A stretch of 18,097 nt of DNA from DAOTTI01 sp034437795 (GTDB lineage Bacteria > Chloroflexota > UBA11872 > UBA12225), in the NCBI GenBank assembly GCA_034437795.1, contig DAOTTI010000122.1, forward strand, positions 1 to 18,097. Reading direction: 5' to 3'. The position numbers and the translations under genes were made by a program. Numbering within the stretch: the stretch's first letter is position 1; the number at the start of each line of letters is the position of its first letter. Under the pieces are notes generated by a model that was not told the DNA's origin, searched no databases, and saw only the letters and a program-made list of their open reading frames with translations. Shown here piece after piece: positions 7,014 to 13,698 of the stretch.

Positions 7014-8111
7014 ATGAGTGACTGGGCGCCGGAGCGCCTGTGGCACGGGGGCCAGCCCGGCGCCGGGCTGCGCGTCGCGGTGGCCGGCGCGTCGCACTGG
7101 CACCTGCCCCGCCACGCCCAGCACCTGCGTGAGGCGGGGGCGGGCATCGTCGCCGTCTATGATCCCGAGGCCGCCGTGGCCGAGCGCTGGGCGCACGACC
7201 TCGGCTGCCGAGCGGTGCGCGCTCTGGAGGAAATCGCCGACACGGTCCGGCCGGACCTGGTGCTGGCCCTTGGCCGTGTGGCGGACATGGCCGCCCAGGC
7301 GCGCCTCTTCCTGGAGGCGGGGCTGGCGCTGATGGCCGAGAAGCCCCTGGGCCTTGACCCCGACGAGGTCGCTGCCGTGGCGTCCCTGGCGGCGGCGCGC
7401 GGGGGCTGGGTCTCCGTCGCCCTGGTGCAACGGTACGATCCGCTGTGGGGGCTGCTCGACCGGCTGCGCGACGGCGGCCGGCTGGGGGCCATCGCCCACG
7501 CCCACGTGCGCATCATCAACGGGCCGCCGCAGCGGTATGCCGCCTGGGGCTCCGCCTGGATGCTGGATCCGGCCGTTGCCGGCGGCGGCGCCCTGCTGAA
7601 CCTGGGCATCCACGGCATGGACTATTTCCGCCACCTGGCCGGCGACACGGACGCCGTCCACGTCAGCGGGGCCGCCACGACCCACCGCGCCCACCGACAG
7701 CGGATCGAGGACTTCGGCGCTGCCACCCTGCGGTCCGGCTCCGGCATCGTGGGCACCATCGAGGCCGGCTACACCTATCCGGACGCAGCCGCCGGCATGA
7801 CCCGGTCAGGCGATAACGAGATCCGCATTGGCGCCTCCGGCGCCTATCTGGTCGCCAGAGACGCCGACGTGGTGCTGGTGACCGCAGCAGGCGAGGAGGC
7901 GCTGCCCGGCGCGCGCGCCGGCGATCGCTATCGTGACTGGACGTTCGATAGCCTGGCCCGCTTCCGCGCCGGCCGGCCACCAGCCGCGGATGCGAGCGAT
8001 TGCCTGGCGGCGGTCCGGCTGGTGTTCGAGGCGTACCGCATGGCCGGAGCGGACCTCAGCGCCCAATCGGCTCGCCGTTCGATGGAAGCGGGGGCCAGCC
8101 CCGCTGGATAG
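7014..8111 (+). CDS. Gfo/Idh/MocA family oxidoreductase with atypical nucleotide-binding motif
   Basis: This 365-residue protein has the two-domain layout of NAD(P)-dependent sugar and cyclitol dehydrogenases: an N-terminal Rossmann domain (about 20-135) with EKPLG at 109-113, then an alpha/beta domain with AVAGGGALLNLGIHGMDYFRHLAG near 187-210, where His200 matches the usual catalytic histidine. The dinucleotide loop reads VAGASHWHLPRHAQHL instead of the family's GxGxxG. VAGxxHxH-type loops occur in a subgroup of the family, so cofactor binding may differ. Substrate is unknown. The ATG at 7014 is preferred over 6999 because GGGGAA lies 8 nt before it. The stop is TAG. The next gene begins 18 bp on, same strand, suggesting a two-gene unit. 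Confidence 0.88.
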   Translation: MSDWAPERLWHGGQPGAGLRVAVAGASHWHLPRHAQHLREAGAGIVAVYDPEAAVAERWAHDLGCRAVRALEEIADTVRPDLVLALGRVADMAAQARLFLEAGLALMAEKPLGLDPDEVAAVASLAAARGGWVSVALVQRYDPLWGLLDRLRDGGRLGAIAHAHVRIINGPPQRYAAWGSAWMLDPAVAGGGALLNLGIHGMDYFRHLAGDTDAVHVSGAATTHRAHRQRIEDFGAATLRSGSGIVGTIEAGYTYPDAAAGMTRSGDNEIRIGASGAYLVARDADVVLVTAAGEEALPGARAGDRYRDWTFDSLARFRAGRPPAADASDCLAAVRLVFEAYRMAGADLSAQSARRSMEAGASPAG

Positions 8112-8129
8112 CAGGGGGCGACTCGTCAC

Positions 8130-8639
8130 GTGCGCCGCTTCACGCCCGAGGCTCGCGCTGCGCTGGAGGCCGCCGGCTGGCGCATCCTGGACGCGCCGCC
8201 GGGCCTGACCTTGGCCGGCCTGCGCGCCGCCGGCGCGCCGTTTAAGGGGACGAAGTACTTCGAGCAGCAGGCCGCCGGCACCGAGGAGCTGCCGGTGGAT
8301 GCGGGCGAGGTCGCCTACCGGCCTGGCCTGATGCCGGAGAGCCTGAACCAGAGCTTTGACGATGGCCAGGCGCTGCTGGCCAGGCTCCAGGATCGGCTGC
8401 CGGCGGGGACCAAGGTCGTGATCGGGCCGGCGGCCCTCTACGTCTGGCTCCTGGTCGAGCACCACCGCCGCTACGGGGAGTGGCTGCTGCGCCAATGCTA
8501 TACCTGGGCGGCGGACCGATCCGGGGAGGCGCACCTGGCCGTTGGCGTCTTCGGCCAGGACCGGCCGCTGCTGGTCAGCCCCATCCCTGAAGGCATGGGC
8601 CGCGGCGTGGGCGTTCTGCCCCTCGTCCTGCCGGCGTGA
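8130..8639 (+). CDS. Unrecognised 169-residue protein, probably co-transcribed with the oxidoreductase
   Basis: I do not recognise a family. The protein begins at GTG with MRRFTPEARAALEAAGWRIL. Aromatic-rich segments follow (GTKYFEQQAAG near 41-51; YVWLLVEHHRRYGEWLLRQCYTWAAD near 105-130), and it ends GVGVLPLVLPA. No signal peptide, membrane helix or metal cluster is clear; the VEHHRRY segment has two adjacent histidines. GC third-position use matches that of neighbours and the frame is not a shadow of another gene. It follows the Gfo/Idh/MocA gene after 18 bp on the same strand, so a shared transcript and related job are likely, but no function can be given. A GGGGGCG precedes the GTG by about 13 nt, which is weak. 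Confidence 0.7.
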   Translation: MRRFTPEARAALEAAGWRILDAPPGLTLAGLRAAGAPFKGTKYFEQQAAGTEELPVDAGEVAYRPGLMPESLNQSFDDGQALLARLQDRLPAGTKVVIGPAALYVWLLVEHHRRYGEWLLRQCYTWAADRSGEAHLAVGVFGQDRPLLVSPIPEGMGRGVGVLPLVLPA

Positions 8640-8767
8640 GCGCCCCACGCCGCGCCTTCACGGCACGCCCGGTTGGTCCCCGCGGCAGGGCGACACGTGC
8701 GACTGCGCACCGGGTAAGAGGTCCCCCAAGTCCCATCGTCCGGTGATCGTCGGAAGCCGGCAGGCAT

Positions 8768-10756
8768 CTACGCGACGCGTTCCGTCTTCGGAGCCGCGTG
8801 GAGCACCAGCCCCCGACTGCCGTCCACCCGTACCCGCTGGCCGTCTGAGAGGCGGCGGGTGCCGTCGACGGTGGCCATCACCGCCGGGATGCCGTACTCG
8901 CGGGCCACGATCGCGGCGTGCGACGCCGGCCCGCCGCTGTCCACGACCACCGCCGCGGCCCGCTCGAAGAGCGGGGTCCAGGCCGGGTTGGTGTACGGCG
9001 CGACCAGCACATCGCCCGGGCGGAGCTTGCCGAACTCGGCGCTCTCACGGACGATGCGCACCGGCCCCTCCGCCACGCCCGGGCTCCCCGGCGTGCCGCG
9101 CAGCAGCACGTCCCCCGCCCCCTCGGCGCCACCGAGCAGGCGCGGGTCGACCAGGGGCGTACCTTCTAGCTCGGCCCGCTTCGCCTTGCGCCGCGCCACG
9201 AGGGCGCGCAGCTCATCGGCCAGCGGCGGTGGCAGGGGCCACACGCCGTCGATCCGCTCCAGCTCGTTCCACCTGAGGTGGAAGACGTCCTCGGGGGCGT
9301 CGAGCACGCCGGCGCTCGCCAGGCGCCGGCCCAGCTCGAGCAACGTCCGGCGCAGGACGGGCAGGACCAGGGTGGCGTAGAAGCGCGTGTCCTCACGGAT
9401 CTTGGGAAACCAGCGGGCCCCCGCCAGGAGCCGGAGGAACGGGGACCGCAGGGGCGGGAACCGCAGCAGGGGGTGGGCCAGCAGCTCGTCCCGCGCCGCC
9501 TCCCAGGCCGGCCGTTGGGCCTGCGGGCGCGGCTGGGCGCGGGCCAACCCCTGCAGCAGGCCCAGCACCACGTCTGGCGCGTCGTTCCAGGTCGGCTGCG
9601 AGACCTGCAGGGTGCCGCCCGTCTCGCGGTGGCCATACTCGTCCAGGAAGGCGCGCAGCTCTGCCAGGAAGGTGCGCCCCGCCGGCTGCGCCTCCAGGGC
9701 CGCCCAGAGGGCGCCGGGCTCGTGGCGGGCAAAGGTATCGGCTAGGGTGGGGTCGGACCGGATGTACGCCGCCAGCGCCTCCAGCGCGCGGACGCGCGCC
9801 TGGACCTCAGCCAGGAGCGGGTCGCTTCGCCAGCTGGATGGGTCGTAGCGCCGCGCCAGCCGCCACAGCCGCAGCGGGGCGAGCAGGACGCCCGGGGTGG
9901 GGCGGAACGGGAGCCCGCCTCTGAAGCGGACGATGACCCCGTCTTCCTCAACGAACAGCCGGTCGAAGCGAACCGCCAGGCCGAGCCGCCGGAACATGGG
10001 GCCAAGCAGGGCGGACGCGAAGTATTCGAAGCCCCAGGTGGTCGCCTCCAACGGGTACGGCCGCGCCGGCAGGAGCTCCACGAGCAGGGCGGCCACCAGC
10101 CGCACCAGCCGGGTCAGGCGCGGCACGCGCTCGGGCAGGGCGGTGATCGGTCGCGCCTGGAGGATGAACGCCTCACCCCTGGCCCAGGCCCATTCCACGT
10201 CCTGCGGGCGGCCGAAGTGGCGCTCGATGGCTGCTCCCAGGTCCGCCAGCCGGCGCAGCGCGTGGTCCGGCAGCGCCGGCTGCAACGTGGCCGTGGGCTC
10301 AGGCCAGACGTGCTCCGTGCCGCCCTCAGCGCGCGGCCGCACCACCACCTCGCGCCATCCGGCGCGGCGCTCGACGATGCTCCAGCCCCACCAGCGCCGG
10401 CGGAGCACGAAGTGGTCGGGCGTGACCAGGCCGGAAACGACCGCCTCGCCCAGGCCTGGGCTGGCGTCGATCACGATCTCGTCCCGCGCGCCGGTGACCG
10501 GGTTGGCGGTGAACAGCACGCCCGCCACCTCTGCATCCACCATCCGCTGCACCACCACGGCCAGCTTCACCGTCGTCTGGTCCAGCCCCAGGCGGGCGCG
10601 GTAGGCGATGGCGCGGTCGGTCCAGAGCGACGCCCAGCAGCGCCGGACGGCGTCCAGCAGCGCTTCCGGCCCCACCACGTTCAGGAAGGTGTCCTGCTGG
10701 CCGGCAAAGGCCGCCTCCGGCAGGTCCTCAGCAGTGGCGCTCGAGCGCACCGCCAC
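8768..10756 (-). CDS. Downstream open frame of the split phosphotransferase (part of ATP-grasp, middle and His domains)
   Basis: From a GTG at 10756 this frame could give 662 residues on its own. It would begin exactly at VAVRSSATAED, lacking the first 120 residues that hold the GGKGANLGE nucleotide-binding lysine, so independent activity with ATP is unlikely. No ribosome binding site stands out before the GTG. It includes the middle region and the complete catalytic-histidine domain, and it ends in TAG. It is a complete product only if the amber codon at 10775-10777 is read through or is a sequence error. Confidence 0.7.
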   Translation of the reverse strand: MAVRSSATAEDLPEAAFAGQQDTFLNVVGPEALLDAVRRCWASLWTDRAIAYRARLGLDQTTVKLAVVVQRMVDAEVAGVLFTANPVTGARDEIVIDASPGLGEAVVSGLVTPDHFVLRRRWWGWSIVERRAGWREVVVRPRAEGGTEHVWPEPTATLQPALPDHALRRLADLGAAIERHFGRPQDVEWAWARGEAFILQARPITALPERVPRLTRLVRLVAALLVELLPARPYPLEATTWGFEYFASALLGPMFRRLGLAVRFDRLFVEEDGVIVRFRGGLPFRPTPGVLLAPLRLWRLARRYDPSSWRSDPLLAEVQARVRALEALAAYIRSDPTLADTFARHEPGALWAALEAQPAGRTFLAELRAFLDEYGHRETGGTLQVSQPTWNDAPDVVLGLLQGLARAQPRPQAQRPAWEAARDELLAHPLLRFPPLRSPFLRLLAGARWFPKIREDTRFYATLVLPVLRRTLLELGRRLASAGVLDAPEDVFHLRWNELERIDGVWPLPPPLADELRALVARRKAKRAELEGTPLVDPRLLGGAEGAGDVLLRGTPGSPGVAEGPVRIVRESAEFGKLRPGDVLVAPYTNPAWTPLFERAAAVVVDSGGPASHAAIVAREYGIPAVMATVDGTRRLSDGQRVRVDGSRGLVLHAAPKTERVA

Positions 10757-10774
10757 CCGGCCGGCCCCGAGCCG

Positions 10775-11116
10775 CTAGTAGGCCTCCAGCACCGCCTGTT
10801 CGATCTCCGGCGGGATGGGCGCCGCCTCGAAGGCGGCGCGGAGCGCGGCTCCCTCGTCTTCGCGGCCAGGTGTTTGAGCGATCACCTGGTCCAGGCGGCG
10901 GTGCACCACGAAGCGATCGTAGGCCGCGGTGGTGACGACGAAGCCAGGCGGGACGGGGAGGCCGGCGCGGATCAGCTCGCCCAGGTTGGCGCCCTTGCCG
11001 CCAGCGAGCGCGAGGTCGTCGCGGCCGAGGGCGTGGAGCGGGGTGACGAATGGTGCCGGCATGGGGCCAGCCGTCGCTGCTTGCGCCGGGGTGGTGGAGG
11101 CGGCCGGCTGGGCCAT
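10775..11116 (-). CDS. Upstream open frame of the split phosphotransferase (N-terminal ATP-grasp fragment)
   Basis: This 113-residue fragment has a disordered Ala/Pro-rich start. The conserved opening of PEP-synthase-type ATP-grasp domains follows: LGRDDLALAGGKGANLGELIRAGLPVPPGFVVTTAAYDRFV. It stops after AVLEAY. It begins 80 bp after the MFS exporter stop, same strand. Alone it lacks the rest of the ATP site and any catalytic residue. Confidence 0.7.
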   Translation of the reverse strand: MAQPAASTTPAQAATAGPMPAPFVTPLHALGRDDLALAGGKGANLGELIRAGLPVPPGFVVTTAAYDRFVVHRRLDQVIAQTPGREDEGAALRAAFEAAPIPPEIEQAVLEAY

Positions 11117-11196
11117 AGCCGATTACCTCACTTTACTTTTGCCGTTCCGCTGCGACGGCACCTGCACCCAGCTCGTCCACGGCGGCTGGTACCGCC

Positions 11197-12972
11197 TCAC
11201 GTTTGCTGGTCGCCGGCTGCCGCCTCGCCCACCTCGGCCAGGCCGGTCGCCAGCTGGCCAAGCATCGCCTGCGAGGCCGCCGGCTCCCCGCGCACGTGGC
11301 TCTTGCGTAGCGGAATTTCCTTCAGCCACAGCGCGGCTACCAGCGCCAGGAGCATCAGCCCGGTGCTGACGCGGAAGACGTCCGTGATCGCCGTCGCCAG
11401 GCTGGCGCGGATGGCCCCCATCAGCAGCTGAAAGAGCTGCTGTCCCTGCGGGCCCAGCGGGGCGAAGCCCTGCTGGATCGCCGCTGTCGCCTGCGGGGAG
11501 AGCAGCGCCTGTGGGCTCTGCAGCGCGGCCAAGCCATCGGCCGGGACGGCCTGGCGGACGGCCGCCGGCAGGCGCTCCTGGAGGGCCGCCTGGAAGCGGT
11601 TGGCCATCACCGTGCCCAGCAGGGCGATGCCGATGGTGCTGCCGATAGAGCGGAAGAACTGCAGGCTGGCCGTGACCTGCCCCAGCATCTCGAAGGGAAA
11701 GGCGTTCTGCACCACGATGGTGAACAGGCTCATGGTCACGCCGATCCCCAGGCCGGTGATGACCATGTTGCGGATCACCAGCCCCGGCGTCGCCGATGCG
11801 TCCATGCGGGAGAAGAGGAACATGCCGACCGCCGCCACGACGAAGCCCCCGATGGCCAGGAGCTTGTAGCGGCCGGTGCGCGACATGATCTGGCCGCCGG
11901 CGGCGCTGCTGATGATGAAGCCGAGCATCATCGGCGTCAGCACCGCGCCGGAGCTGGTGGCCGTCTGGCCCACCACCGCCTGCACGAACAGGGGCAGAAA
12001 GACGATGGCGCCGAACATGCCGGCCGCGACCAGGAACGTGGCGCAGACGGCGGTGGCAAAGATGCGGTTGCGGAACAGGCGGGGATCAATAATCGGCTCC
12101 GCGGCCCGCCGCTCGATGGTGACGAAGGCGGCGGTCATGGCCGCCGCCACGAGGAGCAGCCCGACGATCTGCGGCGAGCCCCAGGCGTACTGGGTGCCCG
12201 CCCAGGAGAAAGCCAGCAGCAGCGGGACGGCGGCGGCGACCAGGGTCGCCGCCCCCAGGTAATCGATCTGGTGCGCCCGCTGCCGGCTGTGCCCGGGCAG
12301 GGCCAGGCCGGCCATGGCGATGGCCACGGCGCCGACGGGCATGTTGACGTAGAAGGTCCAGCGCCAGCCCCAGTGGTCCGTGATCCACCCGCCGGTGGTC
12401 GGCCCGACGATGGATGCCAGGCCGAAGACCCCCATGAGCAGCCCCTGCCACTTGCCCCGTTCCGCCGGGGGAAAGATGTCGCCGATGATGGCCTGAGCGA
12501 TCGGCATCATGGCCCCTGCCCCCAACCCCTGCACCGCACGGAAGACGATGAGCTGGGTCAGGGTCTGGCTGGTGCCGGAGATGGCCGATCCGAGCAGGAA
12601 CAGGACCATGCCGCCGAGGAAAAAGGGCCGGCGGCCATAGACGTCCGAGAGCTTGCCGTAGATGGGCACCATCACCGTCGAGGCCAGGAGATAGGCGGTG
12701 AAGACCCAGGCGTAGTGCTCCAGCCCGTGCAGCTCGGCGATGACCCGCGGCATGGCGGTGCCGACGATGGTCTGGTCGACGGCGGCCAGCAGCATGCCCA
12801 GCATCACGCCGACCAGGATCAGCGCCAGACGGGCGGGGCTAGCGCTCGCTCGCAGGCCGGCCCCTAGCGCCGGCTGCCCGGGGCCGGCCCCGCGCGGCAC
12901 CGGAAGCCCTGCGCCGGCCGTGGCCGCAGGGCCTGGGCTCAACCGAGCCGGCGGCTCACTCGCTGATCTCAC
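11197..12972 (-). CDS. DHA2-family MFS drug:H+ antiporter (EmrB/QacA type, 14 transmembrane segments)
   Basis: This 591-residue multidrug exporter starts with a 45-residue Pro/Ala-rich cytoplasmic tail. The first membrane segment carries MLLAAVDQTIVGTAMPRV (motif D1, Asp66). Motif A, GKLSDVYGRRP, lies at 106-116. Antiporter motif C, GLASIVGPTTGGWITDHWGWRWTFYVN, lies near 184-210 and marks drug/proton antiporters. The length and the number of hydrophobic stretches fit the 14-helix DHA2 family rather than the 12-helix group. A charged tail (KEIPLRKSHVRGEP...) ends the protein. The GTG start at 12972 is supported by AAGGAGAAGGG just upstream; an ATG one base off reads directly into TGA. It lies 99 bp behind marR and 80 bp before the phosphotransferase-like gene, so all three probably form one operon controlled by the MarR protein. 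The substrate cannot be read from sequence. Confidence 0.93.
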   Translation of the reverse strand: MRSASEPPARLSPGPAATAGAGLPVPRGAGPGQPALGAGLRASASPARLALILVGVMLGMLLAAVDQTIVGTAMPRVIAELHGLEHYAWVFTAYLLASTVMVPIYGKLSDVYGRRPFFLGGMVLFLLGSAISGTSQTLTQLIVFRAVQGLGAGAMMPIAQAIIGDIFPPAERGKWQGLLMGVFGLASIVGPTTGGWITDHWGWRWTFYVNMPVGAVAIAMAGLALPGHSRQRAHQIDYLGAATLVAAAVPLLLAFSWAGTQYAWGSPQIVGLLLVAAAMTAAFVTIERRAAEPIIDPRLFRNRIFATAVCATFLVAAGMFGAIVFLPLFVQAVVGQTATSSGAVLTPMMLGFIISSAAGGQIMSRTGRYKLLAIGGFVVAAVGMFLFSRMDASATPGLVIRNMVITGLGIGVTMSLFTIVVQNAFPFEMLGQVTASLQFFRSIGSTIGIALLGTVMANRFQAALQERLPAAVRQAVPADGLAALQSPQALLSPQATAAIQQGFAPLGPQGQQLFQLLMGAIRASLATAITDVFRVSTGLMLLALVAALWLKEIPLRKSHVRGEPAASQAMLGQLATGLAEVGEAAAGDQQT

Positions 12973-13071
12973 ATCCCTTCTCCTTATGCTGGTTCTTTTG
13001 ACGGCTACTGCCGGCGACGCCGGGGGCGGAGAGCTCGCTCGTTCTCACACGTCTGGTTGTGTGGTTTAGGG

Positions 13072-13563
13072 TCAGCGCGCCCCGGCTCCGCCGTCAGGCC
13101 GTGGCGTCGGCGGTATCGCGGACGCCACGGCCACGAGCGCCCGCAGGCCGCGGGCCAGGGCGGCCAGGTCGTCGTCGTCGAGCTGCCCGAGCCAGGCGGC
13201 CAGCTGGCTCAGGCGGCCCAGGATGAGGTCATCGATCAGCTGCCGGCCCCGCGCGCTCAGCCGTACCAGCGTGCGGCGCCGGTCGGCGGGGTCCTCGCGT
13301 CGTTCCACCAGGCCGCGGCGCACCAGGGCGTCGACCAGCAGCGTGGCGTGAGGCTTGCCGATCCCGAGCCTGGCGCCCAGCTGCCCCACCGGCAGGCAGC
13401 CGGCGTCGGCGACAGCGACGAGTGCCTTCAGCTGCGCCATCGTCAGGTCCAGCTCGGTCCAGCGGGCGCCGGACGCCTCCCAGACCAGCTCGCGAAGCTG
13501 CCGCTGGTCGTGCACGATCTGCGCGATCAGGTCCGCCCGCTCAGGCACGTGCATCGGTTTCAC
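13072..13563 (-). CDS. MarR-family transcriptional repressor
   Basis: This 163-residue winged-helix regulator follows the family pattern. A dimerisation helix spans about 10-35. LTMAQLKALVAVADAGCLPVGQLGARLGIGKPHATLLVDALVRRGLVER spans about 40-88, with the recognition helix near 68-82. The wing is marked by the MarR signature REDPADRRRTLVRLSARGRQL near 89-109. The C-terminal helices complete the dimer interface. MarR proteins usually repress their own operon and release DNA when they bind phenolic or drug-like ligands. It is first in a minus-strand set with the exporter and phosphotransferase-like gene, and an inverted repeat sits over the TTGACA box before it, so autoregulation is likely. The GTG at 13563 is used here; ATG 13554 is an equally possible start. 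It is divergent from the Gfo/Idh/MocA gene at 13699. Confidence 0.9.
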   Translation of the reverse strand: MKPMHVPERADLIAQIVHDQRQLRELVWEASGARWTELDLTMAQLKALVAVADAGCLPVGQLGARLGIGKPHATLLVDALVRRGLVERREDPADRRRTLVRLSARGRQLIDDLILGRLSQLAAWLGQLDDDDLAALARGLRALVAVASAIPPTPRPDGGAGAR

Positions 13564-13573
13564 TCTACTGTAT

Positions 13574-13595
13574 TAGTTCACCGAATGTCAAACTA
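13574..13595. promoter_or_regulatory. Candidate MarR operator overlapping a TTGACA -35 box
   Basis: TAGTT (13574-13578) and AACTA (13591-13595) are perfect inverted arms 12 bp apart, a size suited to a MarR dimer. The minus-strand TTGACA (13591-13586) lies inside it, 11-28 bp before the possible marR starts. A TACAGT at 13572-13567 is a -10 candidate, but the 13-nt spacer is short. The patch is clearly AT-richer than its surroundings. Bound repressor here would block marR and perhaps also the divergent gene. Confidence 0.5.
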
Positions 13596-13648
13596 TTTGC
13601 ACCTTGAACACCAATTCGGCAGGTCGCTCCGGTACCCTGGCCGCGGGG

Positions 13649-13654
13649 CATAAT
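13649..13654 (+). promoter_or_regulatory. Candidate -10 box CATAAT before the second Gfo/Idh/MocA gene
   Basis: CATAAT differs from TATAAT by one base and stands 44 bp before the ATG at 13699. No -35 is evident at 16-18 bp. Two tandem CTGCAGGT copies (13670-13685) lie in the leader, followed by a strong AAGGAGGT at 13687-13694. Confidence 0.35.
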
Positions 13655-13698
13655 CCTGAACCCAGGTCCCTGCAGGTCTGCAGGTCAAGGAGGTTGGC

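Larger units (their letters stand above)
8768..11116 (-). pseudogene. Rifampin phosphotransferase/PEP synthase-like protein split by an in-frame amber codon
   Basis: Two adjacent frames join in the same register. The first ends LEAY-TAG (stop at 10777-10775) and translation continues RLGAGRVAVRSSATAEDLPEAAFAGQ, the usual next segment of the family. The whole gene would encode about 782 residues. An N-terminal ATP-grasp domain carries GGKGANLGELIRAGLPVPPGFVV (Lys41) and the VRSSATAED motif. A long middle region has DEYGHRETGG and REDTRFYATLVLPVLRR. The C-terminal swivelling domain has DSGGPASHAAIVAREYGIPAV, phosphorylatable His at about residue 733. There is no PEP-binding TIM barrel. This order is that of rifampin phosphotransferases, which move the beta-phosphate of ATP through the histidine to the drug, but relatives of unknown substrate exist. 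TAG also ends this gene and others here, so it is a normal stop. AGGT about 10 nt before the ATG serves as ribosome binding site. Confidence 0.8.

Noticed and set aside
6621..7694. 357-residue minus-strand frame over the intergenic region and the first dehydrogenase
   Set aside because: About two thirds is antisense to a clear Gfo/Idh/MocA gene, and the rest crosses hairpins and G-runs with a low-complexity Pro/Arg/Ala product.
8604..8651. Inverted repeat GGCGTGGGCG / CGCCCCACGCC around the stop of the 169-residue gene
   Set aside because: The stem has a one-base bulge, a loop of about 27 nt and no T-run. In DNA this GC-rich such pairing is common, so I do not call it a terminator.
8640..8767. 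Possible tRNA or small RNA in the spacer between convergent genes
   Set aside because: No T-loop GGTTCGAATCC-like box, no cloverleaf pairing and no promoter were seen.
10775..10777. Pyrrolysine-type or general TAG recoding as explanation of the amber codon
   Set aside because: TAG is the final stop of the same gene (8768-8770) and of the genes ending at 1945 and 8111, where coding homology ends as expected, and no pyl gene or suppressor tRNA is visible in the window.
10217..11431. 404-residue plus-strand frame across the phosphotransferase and exporter genes
   Set aside because: It is antisense to two conserved genes and the spacer between them. Its composition is that of a shadow frame, and it does not explain the split gene.
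13670..13685. Tandem CTGCAGGT pair in the leader of the second dehydrogenase as an operator
   Set aside because: Only two 8-bp copies without dyad symmetry; too little to separate from chance.
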